Assembly: GCF_019163035.1 (NCBI RefSeq)
Contig: NZ_JAFLKV010000069.1
Location: 1-37,108, forward strand
Length of the DNA stretch: 37,108 bases
Origin: Sulfuricurvum sp.
GTDB taxonomy: Bacteria; Campylobacterota; Campylobacteria; Campylobacterales; Sulfurimonadaceae
Direction: 5' to 3'
Both the position numbers and the translations under genes were made by a program. The notes under the pieces were generated by a model. That model made no database searches. It saw only the letters and a list, made by a program, of their open reading frames with translations, and was not told the origin of the DNA. Below, in pieces: positions 18,690-26,429 of the stretch. Within the stretch, counting starts at the first letter, position 1. Each line of letters starts with the position of its first letter.

Positions 18690-18723
18690 ACTATAATCTT
18701 TTAAAGTTGCAAGTATGTCGCAA
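18690..18723 (-). promoter_or_regulatory. Direct-repeat promoter, site D (before GAF-like kinase)
   Basis: Minus strand: TTGCGAC (18723-18717), ATAC, TTGCAAC (18712-18706), exactly 10 bp (TTTAAAAGAT), then TATAGT (18695-18690). The spacing is identical to sites A, B and C. Only GTGACT separates the -10 from the ATG at 18683. Further TTGC/GTGC half-sites lie just upstream. Confidence 0.7.
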
Positions 18724-18752
18724 TACTTGCACTCAGTATGCAAATACTATTT

Positions 18753-18845
18753 TTATCGAAATGCTTTTGGTCGTGTTACGTAAAGCAGCAGGCTCATAAA
18801 CCCTATAAGGGGCAGTATGAGTAGAAACGTGTTAGAGTCGTCCAT
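18753..18845 (-). CDS. Small single-pass membrane protein, 30 residues
   Basis: An ORF too short for the track, starting with ATG one base after the TAA of the POTRA gene (TAAGATG). The product has a short acidic N-terminus (MDDSNTF), one hydrophobic segment (LLILPLIGFMSLLLYV) and a basic tail (TRPKAFR). This is a convincing small inner-membrane protein with an N-out, C-in charge pattern. AGGGTAAG upstream may serve as ribosome binding site. It is translationally coupled to the POTRA protein and may anchor or modulate it. No family is recognised. Confidence 0.6.
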   Translation of the reverse strand: MDDSNTFLLILPLIGFMSLLLYVTRPKAFR

Positions 18846-18846
18846 C

Positions 18847-19452
18847 TTAGTTCTTACCCTGATAGGCATAGAGGGCTTTAAAATTAGGGTGTTTTTTAAT
18901 CTCAATAGTAACTATCCCTTGTTCATCCACCTTTTTTACCTGAGCATAAGCAAGCTCATATCGGTGCTCACGGTAATAGTTTTCAACTTCCTTAACGATT
19001 TCATCGAGATGGGTCTGATCGTTTGTTTTTCCGAGTGAAGGTTCTATGAGTTTCATAAGGCGGTAGGTAGATATTTTTTCATTGCCGACAAAAAAGATTT
19101 GATTAATAGACCCTTTTTCGATGGTTCGGCGTTTCATTTCCCCAATTGAGCGTTCATTAAAATCAGCGTATTTTCCGACAACAATTTTGAATATACCCTT
19201 GCTCTCATCTTGCGGCTGAACCTGTGCGTAGGCGAGTGTATAGTTGTGTTTTCGGTAATATGCTTCGGTGTCTTGGATAATGGCATTGAGCTCATTTTGA
19301 TCGGCGATTTTCCCGATATGGTTCTGAATGTTTTTTTGCAAGAATTTAGTAGGAACTTTGAGATTCCCCTCGATGTTGATCGTTTGGATCGGACTCGATG
19401 CCAAAAGAGTTGAGGTAAAAGCGATAGAGGTAAGCACAATTTTTGAGATCAT
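18847..19452 (-). CDS. Periplasmic protein made of two POTRA-like repeats, without beta-barrel
   Basis: A 201-residue exported protein: a signal peptide at 1-19 (hydrophobic core then LLAS), followed by two similar modules at about 21-95 and 115-192. Each has the POTRA pattern of strand, two helices and two strands, seen as INIEGN and IFFVGN starts and the repeated YYRKHNYTLAYAQV / YYREHRYELAYAQV. The closest known domains are those of ShlB/FhaC-type two-partner secretion transporters, but here the barrel is entirely absent. POTRA domains bind unfolded chains or partner proteins, so a periplasmic adaptor is likely. The gene has its own direct-repeat promoter (site B) and is coupled to a 30-residue membrane protein. 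Confidence 0.78.
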   Translation of the reverse strand: MISKIVLTSIAFTSTLLASSPIQTINIEGNLKVPTKFLQKNIQNHIGKIADQNELNAIIQDTEAYYRKHNYTLAYAQVQPQDESKGIFKIVVGKYADFNERSIGEMKRRTIEKGSINQIFFVGNEKISTYRLMKLIEPSLGKTNDQTHLDEIVKEVENYYREHRYELAYAQVKKVDEQGIVTIEIKKHPNFKALYAYQGKN

Positions 19453-19482
19453 GGTATTCCTTGACGATGGATGTTTCGTGAA

Positions 19483-19516
19483 AGTTTAATCTCTTAGTGT
19501 GGCAAGTATGTTGCAA
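19483..19516 (-). promoter_or_regulatory. Direct-repeat promoter, site B (before POTRA gene)
   Basis: Minus strand: TTGCAAC (19516-19510), ATAC, TTGCCAC (19505-19499), exactly 10 bp (ACTAAGAGAT), then TAAACT (19488-19483) as a weaker -10. The gene start is at 19452, preceded by AAGGA. Spacing matches sites A, C and D. Confidence 0.72.
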
Positions 19517-19543
19517 TTTTGCGTTTAGGAGAAGTTTATGTGG

Positions 19544-20101
19544 TTAAAATAACTCAGTAAAATCTTTGTACCGCATTTTGTCGAAAAAGCGGATTACTTT
19601 TCGGAGATTCTCTTTTTCTTTTGTGTCATTCGAGGAGAGATGGATATTGTTATAGTGCTCAGTGAGTCTAGTACGGAGCATTAAAAAATCATTTTGTGAT
19701 ACATGTTTGCCATGATTAGCTTTATGAATAGCATTATAAATTTTATTTTGAGCATCTACATTAAAGGGTTGAGACGAGTTTAGAATGATTGCGTTACATA
19801 GCTCGATTGTTTTACCCTCAAAGGTTTCATCGGCAGTTTTGGAGGCTTGATGTTCTGTAGATAAAGGTGGTTCGATTTTTTTTGCTGTCTGGGTATAAAT
19901 AAAACTGTATTGCTTGCTTAGATTGTATTGATGTATCAGTAAATCCATCGCTTGGAAAAGATTGATGCGATAGAGGGGAATCGCATTATGTCTGAGAATG
20001 ATAACTTTACCGTTTTCAGAATATTGCCATCCGATTATAGGAGCTCCTTTCGAGATTGCATGGTCGATGATAGTGGTTAATAGTTCTTCTTTATCGGTCA
20101 T
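19544..20101 (-). CDS. Hypothetical protein, 185 residues
   Basis: Starts with ATG directly after the TAA of the receiver-helical gene (TAAATG), so it is clearly the third gene of the propeller operon. The product is soluble with no signal peptide or membrane segment. The first 70 residues look mixed alpha/beta (IIGWQYSENGKVIILRHNAIPLYRINLFQAMDLL). A polar linker follows, then a helical C-terminal half rich in charged and aromatic residues (VIRFFDKMRYKDF). I recognise no family and no catalytic motif. Being co-translated with a receiver protein, it may be that protein's partner. Confidence 0.75.
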   Translation of the reverse strand: MTDKEELLTTIIDHAISKGAPIIGWQYSENGKVIILRHNAIPLYRINLFQAMDLLIHQYNLSKQYSFIYTQTAKKIEPPLSTEHQASKTADETFEGKTIELCNAIILNSSQPFNVDAQNKIYNAIHKANHGKHVSQNDFLMLRTRLTEHYNNIHLSSNDTKEKENLRKVIRFFDKMRYKDFTELF

Positions 20102-21118
20102 TTAATTTTCAATAGACATTTCAATTTCAGTAATCTTTTTGATCAGGTAGTCATCCATAAAATGGACGTTATCAACATTGTGATAAACAAAAATACCGCG
20201 CCGCCATTGCTCTAAATAATCAAATAAAGCAGTAATGAGTGGAATAAGATACTCAATTGTATCGATATTTTCTGTTTTAATCCCATCGATTCGCCTAGAC
20301 ATCTGCATTAGGGCATATCCCAGTTCATGACATTGAGGGATGAGATGAATTTCATGAGCGTATGCTCTAAGGAGTTGATTGAACGACAGAATGAGATTTT
20401 CGGTGGTCTTTCGATCCGAACTGACCAATAGAAGGTTAAAATCATCTTCAATTTGTTCCAGATCTTCATTCGTGCGGTTTAATTCTAGTGTATCGTTGAG
20501 GGTATAAAACTCCTCCAAACTTGGTCCACACATAGGGATTATAGGCACAAATATATCAGTAATAAGTTCTCCCTTGCACTCTTCTCGTAATCGTCCCAGT
20601 TGATTGAGAGTCGATTCGAGTTCTATATTGCTTGCACGTAGTTCCGAATTAGTTCGTTCCAGCAATGTATTGAAATAGTGAACCATTTCACGATCATAGA
20701 TCGCTTGAGCTGATTTGAGGAGTGTCTCTACGACGCGATTTATTTCGACAGGTTTGAGGATAAAACCGTCCACACCGATATTGATAAGCTCGATCAGTTT
20801 TTCACTTTCGGAATAGGCTGAAACAACAATAACGGGCTGGGAAGCATTAAGGATTCGAATGGCGGAGGTAAGTTGCATCCCCCCCATTTGTGGCATAGTC
20901 AGATCGGTAATGATCAAATCATACGAGTTATTTTTATAGAGATCTAATGCTTCTATTCCGTTGTTAGCGGTATCGACTCTTCCGAAAAAGCGTAAAAAAA
21001 ATGATTTCAACTGTTGTTGAATCTCCAAATCATCTTCGACGTACAATACACTCAACGTAAATCCGATCTCTTTGAGTTGTTTTACGTTAGTGTGGGTCAT
21101 AAATGCTTCAGTATTCAT
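20102..21118 (-). CDS. Response regulator with helical C-terminal domain of unknown function
   Basis: A 338-residue protein. The receiver (about 18-135) is complete: E28-D29-D30, phospho-acceptor D72, S100, K122. A coiled coil (about 140-185) leads to a helical domain of about 150 residues (FNLLLVSSDRKTTENLILSFNQLLRAYAHEI and the tail LEQWRRGIFVYHNVDNVHF) that I cannot assign; it has no GGDEF, EAL, PilZ or DNA-binding signature. ATG 21118 is preceded by GAGGATACAG, so I prefer it to the track start at 21130. It overlaps the propeller gene by 11 bases. The receiver is of the same LYVED...FF type as those at 3456 and 15833. Confidence 0.82.
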   Translation of the reverse strand: MNTEAFMTHTNVKQLKEIGFTLSVLYVEDDLEIQQQLKSFFLRFFGRVDTANNGIEALDLYKNNSYDLIITDLTMPQMGGMQLTSAIRILNASQPVIVVSAYSESEKLIELINIGVDGFILKPVEINRVVETLLKSAQAIYDREMVHYFNTLLERTNSELRASNIELESTLNQLGRLREECKGELITDIFVPIIPMCGPSLEEFYTLNDTLELNRTNEDLEQIEDDFNLLLVSSDRKTTENLILSFNQLLRAYAHEIHLIPQCHELGYALMQMSRRIDGIKTENIDTIEYLIPLITALFDYLEQWRRGIFVYHNVDNVHFMDDYLIKKITEIEMSIEN

Positions 21119-23231
21119 CTGTATCCTCATGTTCTTGTAAGCTTCTCAAAACTTTTTCTCCTGTTAAAAATGTGGTTATTTTCTTGCATTCTTCTTTTAT
21201 CTCATCGAGTTTCTGAGAGGGATTCGGCACGATATCCAACGCTAAGCAAACATGATCGTACGCTTCATCCCACCCAAAACATTCGTGGTAGTGATCAAGT
21301 AAGGATTGCTCTTCTCTCAAAGGGGCATACAGCTTTATTTCATGGATGAGAACTTTTTTGAGAAGAAGCAAATTTTTCTCTTCAAAATATTCTATGCCAG
21401 AGTAGGGTGTGATAAGAGAGATAATTTTAGATACCTCCCCCCTTTTCGTCAGTAAAGAGGCGGGGATGAGGACATTCTTTTTATAATTTTCGAGTTGTTC
21501 TCTGAATAATTCGGTTGTTTTCAGCGCCGGATATTCGGATGCCAAAGCAAAGAGTTTAATCAGATTGTTTGTTTTGGATGCATTTTCAAAAGAATCGTAC
21601 GCTTTAATCTGGTTTTTAAAATCATTACCAGTGAGGGCAAAAGGTTTAATTCGTGTTAATTTAGAGGCATAAATATCAGCTTCGTTCATTTTTCCCGCAG
21701 CGATCATCATCAGTATTTTATCAATCAAAGCTTCTCCCGCATTCATTAGACGGCGATACACTTTCGTTTGCCGCAAGACCCCATATTGCTCGGTAATCTC
21801 CATAAGTGCCGAATAGTTGTTCGCCGTAGCACAGGAGAGGAGCTTTTTATAGTTTTCTTCTAGGATGTCAGGGCTTGGGATAATACTATGAACACAAGCA
21901 GAACATCCCGGAGGAACCGATTCGATATATTCTTTAAACTTTTCAGGGTCGATTTCGAGCAGTTTTATCTCCATCATAAGCTCGCTTAGGCAGTTTGAGC
22001 GTACTTCATGAAACTCTCGGAGTTGGCGCAAAAGAGGGGCTTTATACGCTTTTGCACAGGCACGTTGGGCGTTTCCCTGAAAAATTTCTTCCATAAAGGG
22101 GGCGATATCCTCGGAAGCATACAGGTTGTGCATCAGCTCTTTTCGTATCGCACTGTCGGCGATCATCAACGAAACAATCTTCTCATACCCTTTTCGCTCA
22201 TCGTTATTGGAGGGGTGAAAATTTAAAACACTCTCATAGGCATTTTCGATTTGGCGGCATAAATCTTGGTTGACGAAGAGCAATGGACTCTCTGCAGCTA
22301 AGAGGGAGAGTTTGCTTATGTTATTGGTTTCGATCGCGTTGAATGCCTCTTGGAGGAGTTCATGAAGTTCTATAATCAATCCGTTTCCATCCGAAAAACC
22401 GATAAAAACTTTTTCTGCTGAGGCGCTGATTGAGGTAATTCCCCAAAAATCAAAGCTGATTGTTCCCAGTTTAACTCCATCGGAGTTGTTATAGATTAAA
22501 AGCTGATTGCTTCGTGAACCGAGCAATATCACATGGTCATTAAAACCGGACGCAATATGGGTGGGCCATTCGAGGAGCGGGTCGCCTAAAAACTGCTGTT
22601 TGAGCATTATGTTAAACACATAGGTGGAACCCAGACGGGTAAACCCTAATATCTTATTATTATCCGCTGAAAAGGTGATCGCCTCGACGATATCATCGAG
22701 GCGAAAAACATGTCCAATTTTTTTAGTCGCAATGTAGAGGAGATGGACTTTTTTATCCATTGTCGAAATGGCAACTTTCGACCCCTCTTTTGAGAACGCG
22801 ACACATACGATAGCATCGGGGAGATGAACCTCACACAATAGGGTGCACTGGAGAGTTTGATACACTTTTAATCTACCAGTGCTGCTTCCGATAGCAAAAT
22901 AGAAATTATCATCACTGAACAACACAACATCGGGTTTTTCAATAGGGATCCTGGTAAGAATTTTGATCGGGTCAAGCGATAAAAAAAGAGTTCGTTCATT
23001 TGAGGGGTCACATACCAATCCAAACTCTCCGTTGTTGGTGATAGCTACCGAGCTTCCATAGCGATTGGGATACGAAGAGATCCCTTTCATATTAGCATGT
23101 TTTTGGTATTGCCCTTTCGTGCAATAGCGATACAGTGTTGGAGTAGAGTCGATGAGAATAATGTCGGTATCGTTAATAGTCGATGCGACAATACTTCGAA
23201 ATGCGTGCAAGGAAGAATAGGACAATGGCAT
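21108..23231 (-). CDS. Beta-propeller (WD40-like) protein with helical-repeat C-terminus
   Basis: A large 707-residue soluble protein. The first ~300 residues are a repeating pattern of short strands typical of a WD40-like propeller (VVLFSDDNFYFAIGSSTGRLKVYQ, VAFSKEGSKVAISTMDKKVHLLY, ITFSADNNKILGFT). The remaining ~400 residues are helical and look like an alpha-solenoid, with a cysteine pair in PPGCSACVHS. Propeller plus solenoid is common in eukaryotic coat and transport proteins and less so in bacteria. No catalytic motif is seen, so a scaffold is likely. The track start is GTG 23258, but ATG 23231 has AGGAGGT upstream. First gene of an operon with a receiver protein, driven by site C. Confidence 0.75.
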   Translation of the reverse strand: MPLSYSSLHAFRSIVASTINDTDIILIDSTPTLYRYCTKGQYQKHANMKGISSYPNRYGSSVAITNNGEFGLVCDPSNERTLFLSLDPIKILTRIPIEKPDVVLFSDDNFYFAIGSSTGRLKVYQTLQCTLLCEVHLPDAIVCVAFSKEGSKVAISTMDKKVHLLYIATKKIGHVFRLDDIVEAITFSADNNKILGFTRLGSTYVFNIMLKQQFLGDPLLEWPTHIASGFNDHVILLGSRSNQLLIYNNSDGVKLGTISFDFWGITSISASAEKVFIGFSDGNGLIIELHELLQEAFNAIETNNISKLSLLAAESPLLFVNQDLCRQIENAYESVLNFHPSNNDERKGYEKIVSLMIADSAIRKELMHNLYASEDIAPFMEEIFQGNAQRACAKAYKAPLLRQLREFHEVRSNCLSELMMEIKLLEIDPEKFKEYIESVPPGCSACVHSIIPSPDILEENYKKLLSCATANNYSALMEITEQYGVLRQTKVYRRLMNAGEALIDKILMMIAAGKMNEADIYASKLTRIKPFALTGNDFKNQIKAYDSFENASKTNNLIKLFALASEYPALKTTELFREQLENYKKNVLIPASLLTKRGEVSKIISLITPYSGIEYFEEKNLLLLKKVLIHEIKLYAPLREEQSLLDHYHECFGWDEAYDHVCLALDIVPNPSQKLDEIKEECKKITTFLTGEKVLRSLQEHEDTDEY

Positions 23232-23260
23232 GGCAACCTCCTGCGTGATCGGATACACTA

Positions 23261-23294
23261 ATTATTTCCCTTTAGTGTCGCAACTGTGTTGCAA
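23261..23294 (-). promoter_or_regulatory. Direct-repeat promoter, site C (before propeller operon)
   Basis: Minus strand: TTGCAAC (23294-23288), ACAG, TTGCGAC (23283-23277), exactly 10 bp (ACTAAAGGGA), then AATAAT (23266-23261). The chosen ATG is at 23231 with AGGAGGT in between. The same spacing is seen at sites A, B and D. The divergent phasin-like gene starts about 90 bases away on the other side. Confidence 0.75.
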
Positions 23295-23384
23295 AATAAA
23301 ATAGAAGATAGAATGACAAAAAAACGATACCGGCATTATTTTTTTTCCTTTATACTGTTCTTATTTAAAGCGTAGGAGAAAACA

Positions 23385-23639
23385 ATGTTAAAAGAATTAT
23401 TCTATACCGGTATGGGGAGTGCACTGTTGCTTAAAGAACGAGTTGAAGAAGAACTCAAAAAGCTAGAAGAGAAAGGGAAACTCAACACTACTGATACGAA
23501 AAGCTTCTTAGAAAGTCTTAAAACAAAAGGGGAAGAAGAAGAGAAACGTCTCAAAGAGGAGTTGAAAACAGCGATCAAAGAGGTGATCGAAGAACTCGGA
23601 ATTGCGACGAAAAAGGATATTGAAGCGTTACGATCGTGA
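23385..23639 (+). CDS. Small phasin-like coiled-coil protein
   Basis: An 84-residue, highly charged helical protein (VEEELKKLEEKGKLN, KGEEEEKRLKEELKTAIKEVIEELG) whose sequence resembles the small phasin-like proteins annotated as polyhydroxyalkanoate synthesis regulators. No PHA synthase is in view, so PHA binding is not supported by context. The short hydrophobic N-terminus (LFYTGMGSALLL) could touch a membrane or lipid surface. It has a clear AGGAG ribosome binding site, and its TGA overlaps the GTG start of the UbiB-like kinase (GTGA), so the two are made together and may act together. Confidence 0.7.
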   Translation: MLKELFYTGMGSALLLKERVEEELKKLEEKGKLNTTDTKSFLESLKTKGEEEEKRLKEELKTAIKEVIEELGIATKKDIEALRS

Positions 23640-25165
23640 GACTCTATTCTCCGCTACGACTTTGGAGCGTATTTCGGCTTTTACTCTCATTTTATTTGTT
23701 GATCAAAAAGAGGGAAAGTTTTGGAGGGTTTTCACCGCTCACTCCTGATAAGCTTGCTTCGACTATTACCGAATTAGGGGCTAGTTTTATTAAACTGGCA
23801 CAGGTATTGGCAACCCGAAACGACTTTTTCGATGAGCCTTATTTGAATGCTCTGAAAACACTCCACGATGATTTGCCCCCGATGAGTCATGCCGCATACG
23901 AGCGGGTGGTGGCAAAAGCATTTCCTACGTCCCCTTTTCTCCGTTTCGAGAGCATTCCCATCGCCTCTGCATCGATCGGTCAGGTACACGCCGCGTGGAT
24001 CGACGATACGACCAAGGTAGCGGTAAAACTCCGACGCGAGGGGATAGAGCGATGGGTTCGTGCCGATATACGGATATTGAGCCTCTTTAACGGTCTCTTT
24101 CGACCTCTGTTTACCCAGACCACTCGTCACTCCATTGAATCGGTGATTGCCGAATTCTCCTCTATGATTGTGCAAGAGTGCAGTTTGAACCATGAGCGCT
24201 CCAATCTCGAAAAATTTTCACAGATGTACAAAGATTCAGGGATATTGTTTCCGAGCTGTTATCCCTCTCTTAGTTGTGATGATGCGTTGGTGATGAGTTT
24301 TGAGGAGGGGTGGCGGTTTGATGATCGTGAAGCTATCCTCTCACACAATATAGATATCCATCCTCTCATCGATCAGCTGGTACGTTTTTATACGGACCAA
24401 ATGCTGGTAAAAGGGTATTTTCATGCTGACCCTCATCCGGGTAATCTCTTTATCAACCCTGAGGGGAAACTGGTACTGCTCGATTTTGGAATGGTAAAGC
24501 GGGTCCCCAACGATACCCGTATCGCGATCATTGAGCTGATTAAAGCGGCGAACGAGCGTGATTTTGAAGGGTATGTAAGTGCGGCAAAGCGTCTAGGAAC
24601 CGTCGCATATGATGCTCCTGCGGCAGAACTTGCGGAATTTACTGAGCGGATGTTTGATATCTTCGGCAACGATGCTCTCGACAGCGGTAGTATGCAAAAA
24701 TTGGCGTTTGAGGTGTTGGAACAGACCCGAAATCTCCCCTTTAAGCTCCCTCAAGAAGCGATTTATATTCTCCGTGTGAGTGCGATCATCGAGGGGCTTG
24801 GAACCACCTATATCGAGAATTTCAACGGGATTAAAGACATCCTCCCCATTTTACAGAACAATATCCCCCGCGCGTTAGGGATGAAAGATTCCATCATAGA
24901 GATACTGATCGATGAGATCAAGCGTATTCCGACTGATGTAGCGGCATTCCGTCATGTAATCGAGCGTGCTAGCAAAGGTGAACTGAATGTTCAGCTATCA
25001 TCGTTGCAGTATGAAATGATGAAAAAAGAGCTTCGTGAAGCGACGGCTCCGCTCTATAGCGCTCTCATTCTTGCATTGGGAGCATTGGGTGGATGGATGG
25101 GAGGATTAGAAGAGCTCGCCTACGCACTTTTAGGCGGGGCGATTATCCGGTTATGGTTTCGATAA
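23636..25165 (+). CDS. UbiB/ABC1 (ADCK-like) atypical kinase family protein
   Basis: A 509-residue member of the UbiB/ABC1 protein-kinase-like family, known for roles in quinone and lipid homeostasis. Visible motifs are KLAQ at 53-56 in place of the family's usual KxGQ, the alanine-rich nucleotide loop ASASIGQVHA near 110-119, K131, the catalytic-loop HADPHPGN at 263-270, and the metal-binding DFG at 283-285. The C-terminus has two hydrophobic stretches (about 470-505) likely to sit in the membrane. The start is GTG overlapping the upstream stop. Campylobacterota mostly use menaquinone, so a role in ubiquinone synthesis should not be assumed. It converges on the EAL gene 12 bases away. Confidence 0.88.
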   Translation: MRLYSPLRLWSVFRLLLSFYLLIKKRESFGGFSPLTPDKLASTITELGASFIKLAQVLATRNDFFDEPYLNALKTLHDDLPPMSHAAYERVVAKAFPTSPFLRFESIPIASASIGQVHAAWIDDTTKVAVKLRREGIERWVRADIRILSLFNGLFRPLFTQTTRHSIESVIAEFSSMIVQECSLNHERSNLEKFSQMYKDSGILFPSCYPSLSCDDALVMSFEEGWRFDDREAILSHNIDIHPLIDQLVRFYTDQMLVKGYFHADPHPGNLFINPEGKLVLLDFGMVKRVPNDTRIAIIELIKAANERDFEGYVSAAKRLGTVAYDAPAAELAEFTERMFDIFGNDALDSGSMQKLAFEVLEQTRNLPFKLPQEAIYILRVSAIIEGLGTTYIENFNGIKDILPILQNNIPRALGMKDSIIEILIDEIKRIPTDVAAFRHVIERASKGELNVQLSSLQYEMMKKELREATAPLYSALILALGALGGWMGGLEELAYALLGGAIIRLWFR

Positions 25166-25177
25166 GCGTATTCCACT

Positions 25178-26236
25178 CTAGCTGAGTTTTCGAATAGGTT
25201 CAGCATTAGGGCGACCGAAATAATACCCTTGTGCCAAATCAGCTCCGTTAGCACTGCAAAACGCAACCTCTTCGAGACGTTCAATCCCCTCGGCAAGGAC
25301 GATAATGTTGTTTTCATGGGCAATTTGAGTAATGGCGCGAAAAATTGACTGATTCACTTCGTTGGTGTCGATATGATCGATAATAGCGCGGTCGATTTTA
25401 ACGATGTTAGGGAGAAGTTTGGCAATCATATTCAGTGAGGAATAGCCGCTTCCGACATCATCGAGCGCGACCATAAAACCCTGCGATTTGTAAAAATCTA
25501 AAATCCGCTTGAGATGATCCAAATCTTCAACATGATCGCTCTCTATCACCTCAAAAATAATATTTTTTGGGTCAAATTCGAGCTGCTTTGCCCATTTGAC
25601 GGTTGATTGTAAGCAGTGTTCCGGATCATATATGGCGGTGGGAATAAAGTTGATAAAAACTTTATTTTTTATATTTTTGACCGCAGCGGTTTTGAGTGAT
25701 GACTCTCGACATGCACGATCAAGATAAAAGAGCATATCCCCCTCACGCGCCCATGTGAAGAGTTTGTCGGGATATATGAGATTCCCCTCATCGCTTACTC
25801 CTCGGGCTAAAGACTCATACCCATAAATCGTATCCGATTTCAAATCAACGATGGGTTGAAAATGAGTGGTCAGAGCCCCCTTGGTAATCAAGTTTGAGAG
25901 TTCAGTCGCACCCATTAAATCTTTGTACTTTTGGAGACTTTTCATCTCTTTTAGAATACTTGGTGTGAGCATTTGTGAATGTTTTAAAAAGAGTAGTTTT
26001 ATCCCCTCTCTCTCGAGTTTATTAAATTGATTGGCTAAACAGAGATACTCTAGTAACGATTCGAAACATTCCACACTCACCATCAGAGTTTGAGAGTCTT
26101 GATGGTCAAAATTGATCTTTTTTGTCTTTAAAAAATCTCCTATTTTGGTAGCCAATTCTGGGACGTCACAACTGATAATAACATCTCCTCCATTGGTAGA
26201 AATTGACGGAAGGGTCTGACATTTTGTACAACTCAT
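25178..26236 (-). CDS. EAL-domain c-di-GMP phosphodiesterase
   Basis: A 352-residue soluble protein. The N-terminal ~105 residues are of unknown type and begin with a CxxC pair (C3, C6), with more cysteines near 23 and 57. The EAL domain (about 115-350) keeps the catalytic set: ESL at 141-143 (an accepted EAL variant), NFIPTAIYDP, EVIESD, LDDVGSGYSS, VKIDR, LAEGIE and QGYYFGRP. It resembles the EAL domains of BLUF-EAL proteins. It should degrade c-di-GMP. The track start is ATG 26242; I chose ATG 26236, which sits 6 bases after AAGGA. It is a single-gene unit divergent from the 98-residue protein at 26430. Confidence 0.88.
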   Translation of the reverse strand: MSCTKCQTLPSISTNGGDVIISCDVPELATKIGDFLKTKKINFDHQDSQTLMVSVECFESLLEYLCLANQFNKLEREGIKLLFLKHSQMLTPSILKEMKSLQKYKDLMGATELSNLITKGALTTHFQPIVDLKSDTIYGYESLARGVSDEGNLIYPDKLFTWAREGDMLFYLDRACRESSLKTAAVKNIKNKVFINFIPTAIYDPEHCLQSTVKWAKQLEFDPKNIIFEVIESDHVEDLDHLKRILDFYKSQGFMVALDDVGSGYSSLNMIAKLLPNIVKIDRAIIDHIDTNEVNQSIFRAITQIAHENNIIVLAEGIERLEEVAFCSANGADLAQGYYFGRPNAEPIRKLS

Positions 26237-26429
26237 AAACATTCCTTGTGCTATAGTTTCGATTTAAGTATAATAGTCGGATAACGTAATCATTTGTACG
26301 TCGTTATTGTCGTTTTGTGGTATTTACAAAAAGCTAGAAATACTTAATCCGGATGAATAACCGTAAAAACGGTACAAAAATTTTAAGAATTTTATTACAA
26401 TCGTAAGATTAAAAAAAAGGAACTCTAAA

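Noticed and set aside
18817-19038. Plus-strand ORF of 73 residues with hydrophobic stretches
   Set aside because: It is antisense to the POTRA gene and the small membrane-protein gene, which have signal sequence, repeats and promoter. The hydrophobicity is a by-product of the opposite strand.
19499-19516. Sigma-54 promoter reading of the TTGC repeats (TGGCA-like and TTGC)
   Set aside because: The plus-strand match at site B points away from the gene, and in sense orientation the repeats have an 11-bp period and lack the GG of the -24 box. The exact 10-bp spacing to a -10-like hexamer in all four sites fits an activator of the main sigma factor better.
26360-26373. Small hairpin ACCGT-AAAA-ACGGT between divergent genes
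   Set aside because: Only five base pairs and no T run or conserved context; probably chance.
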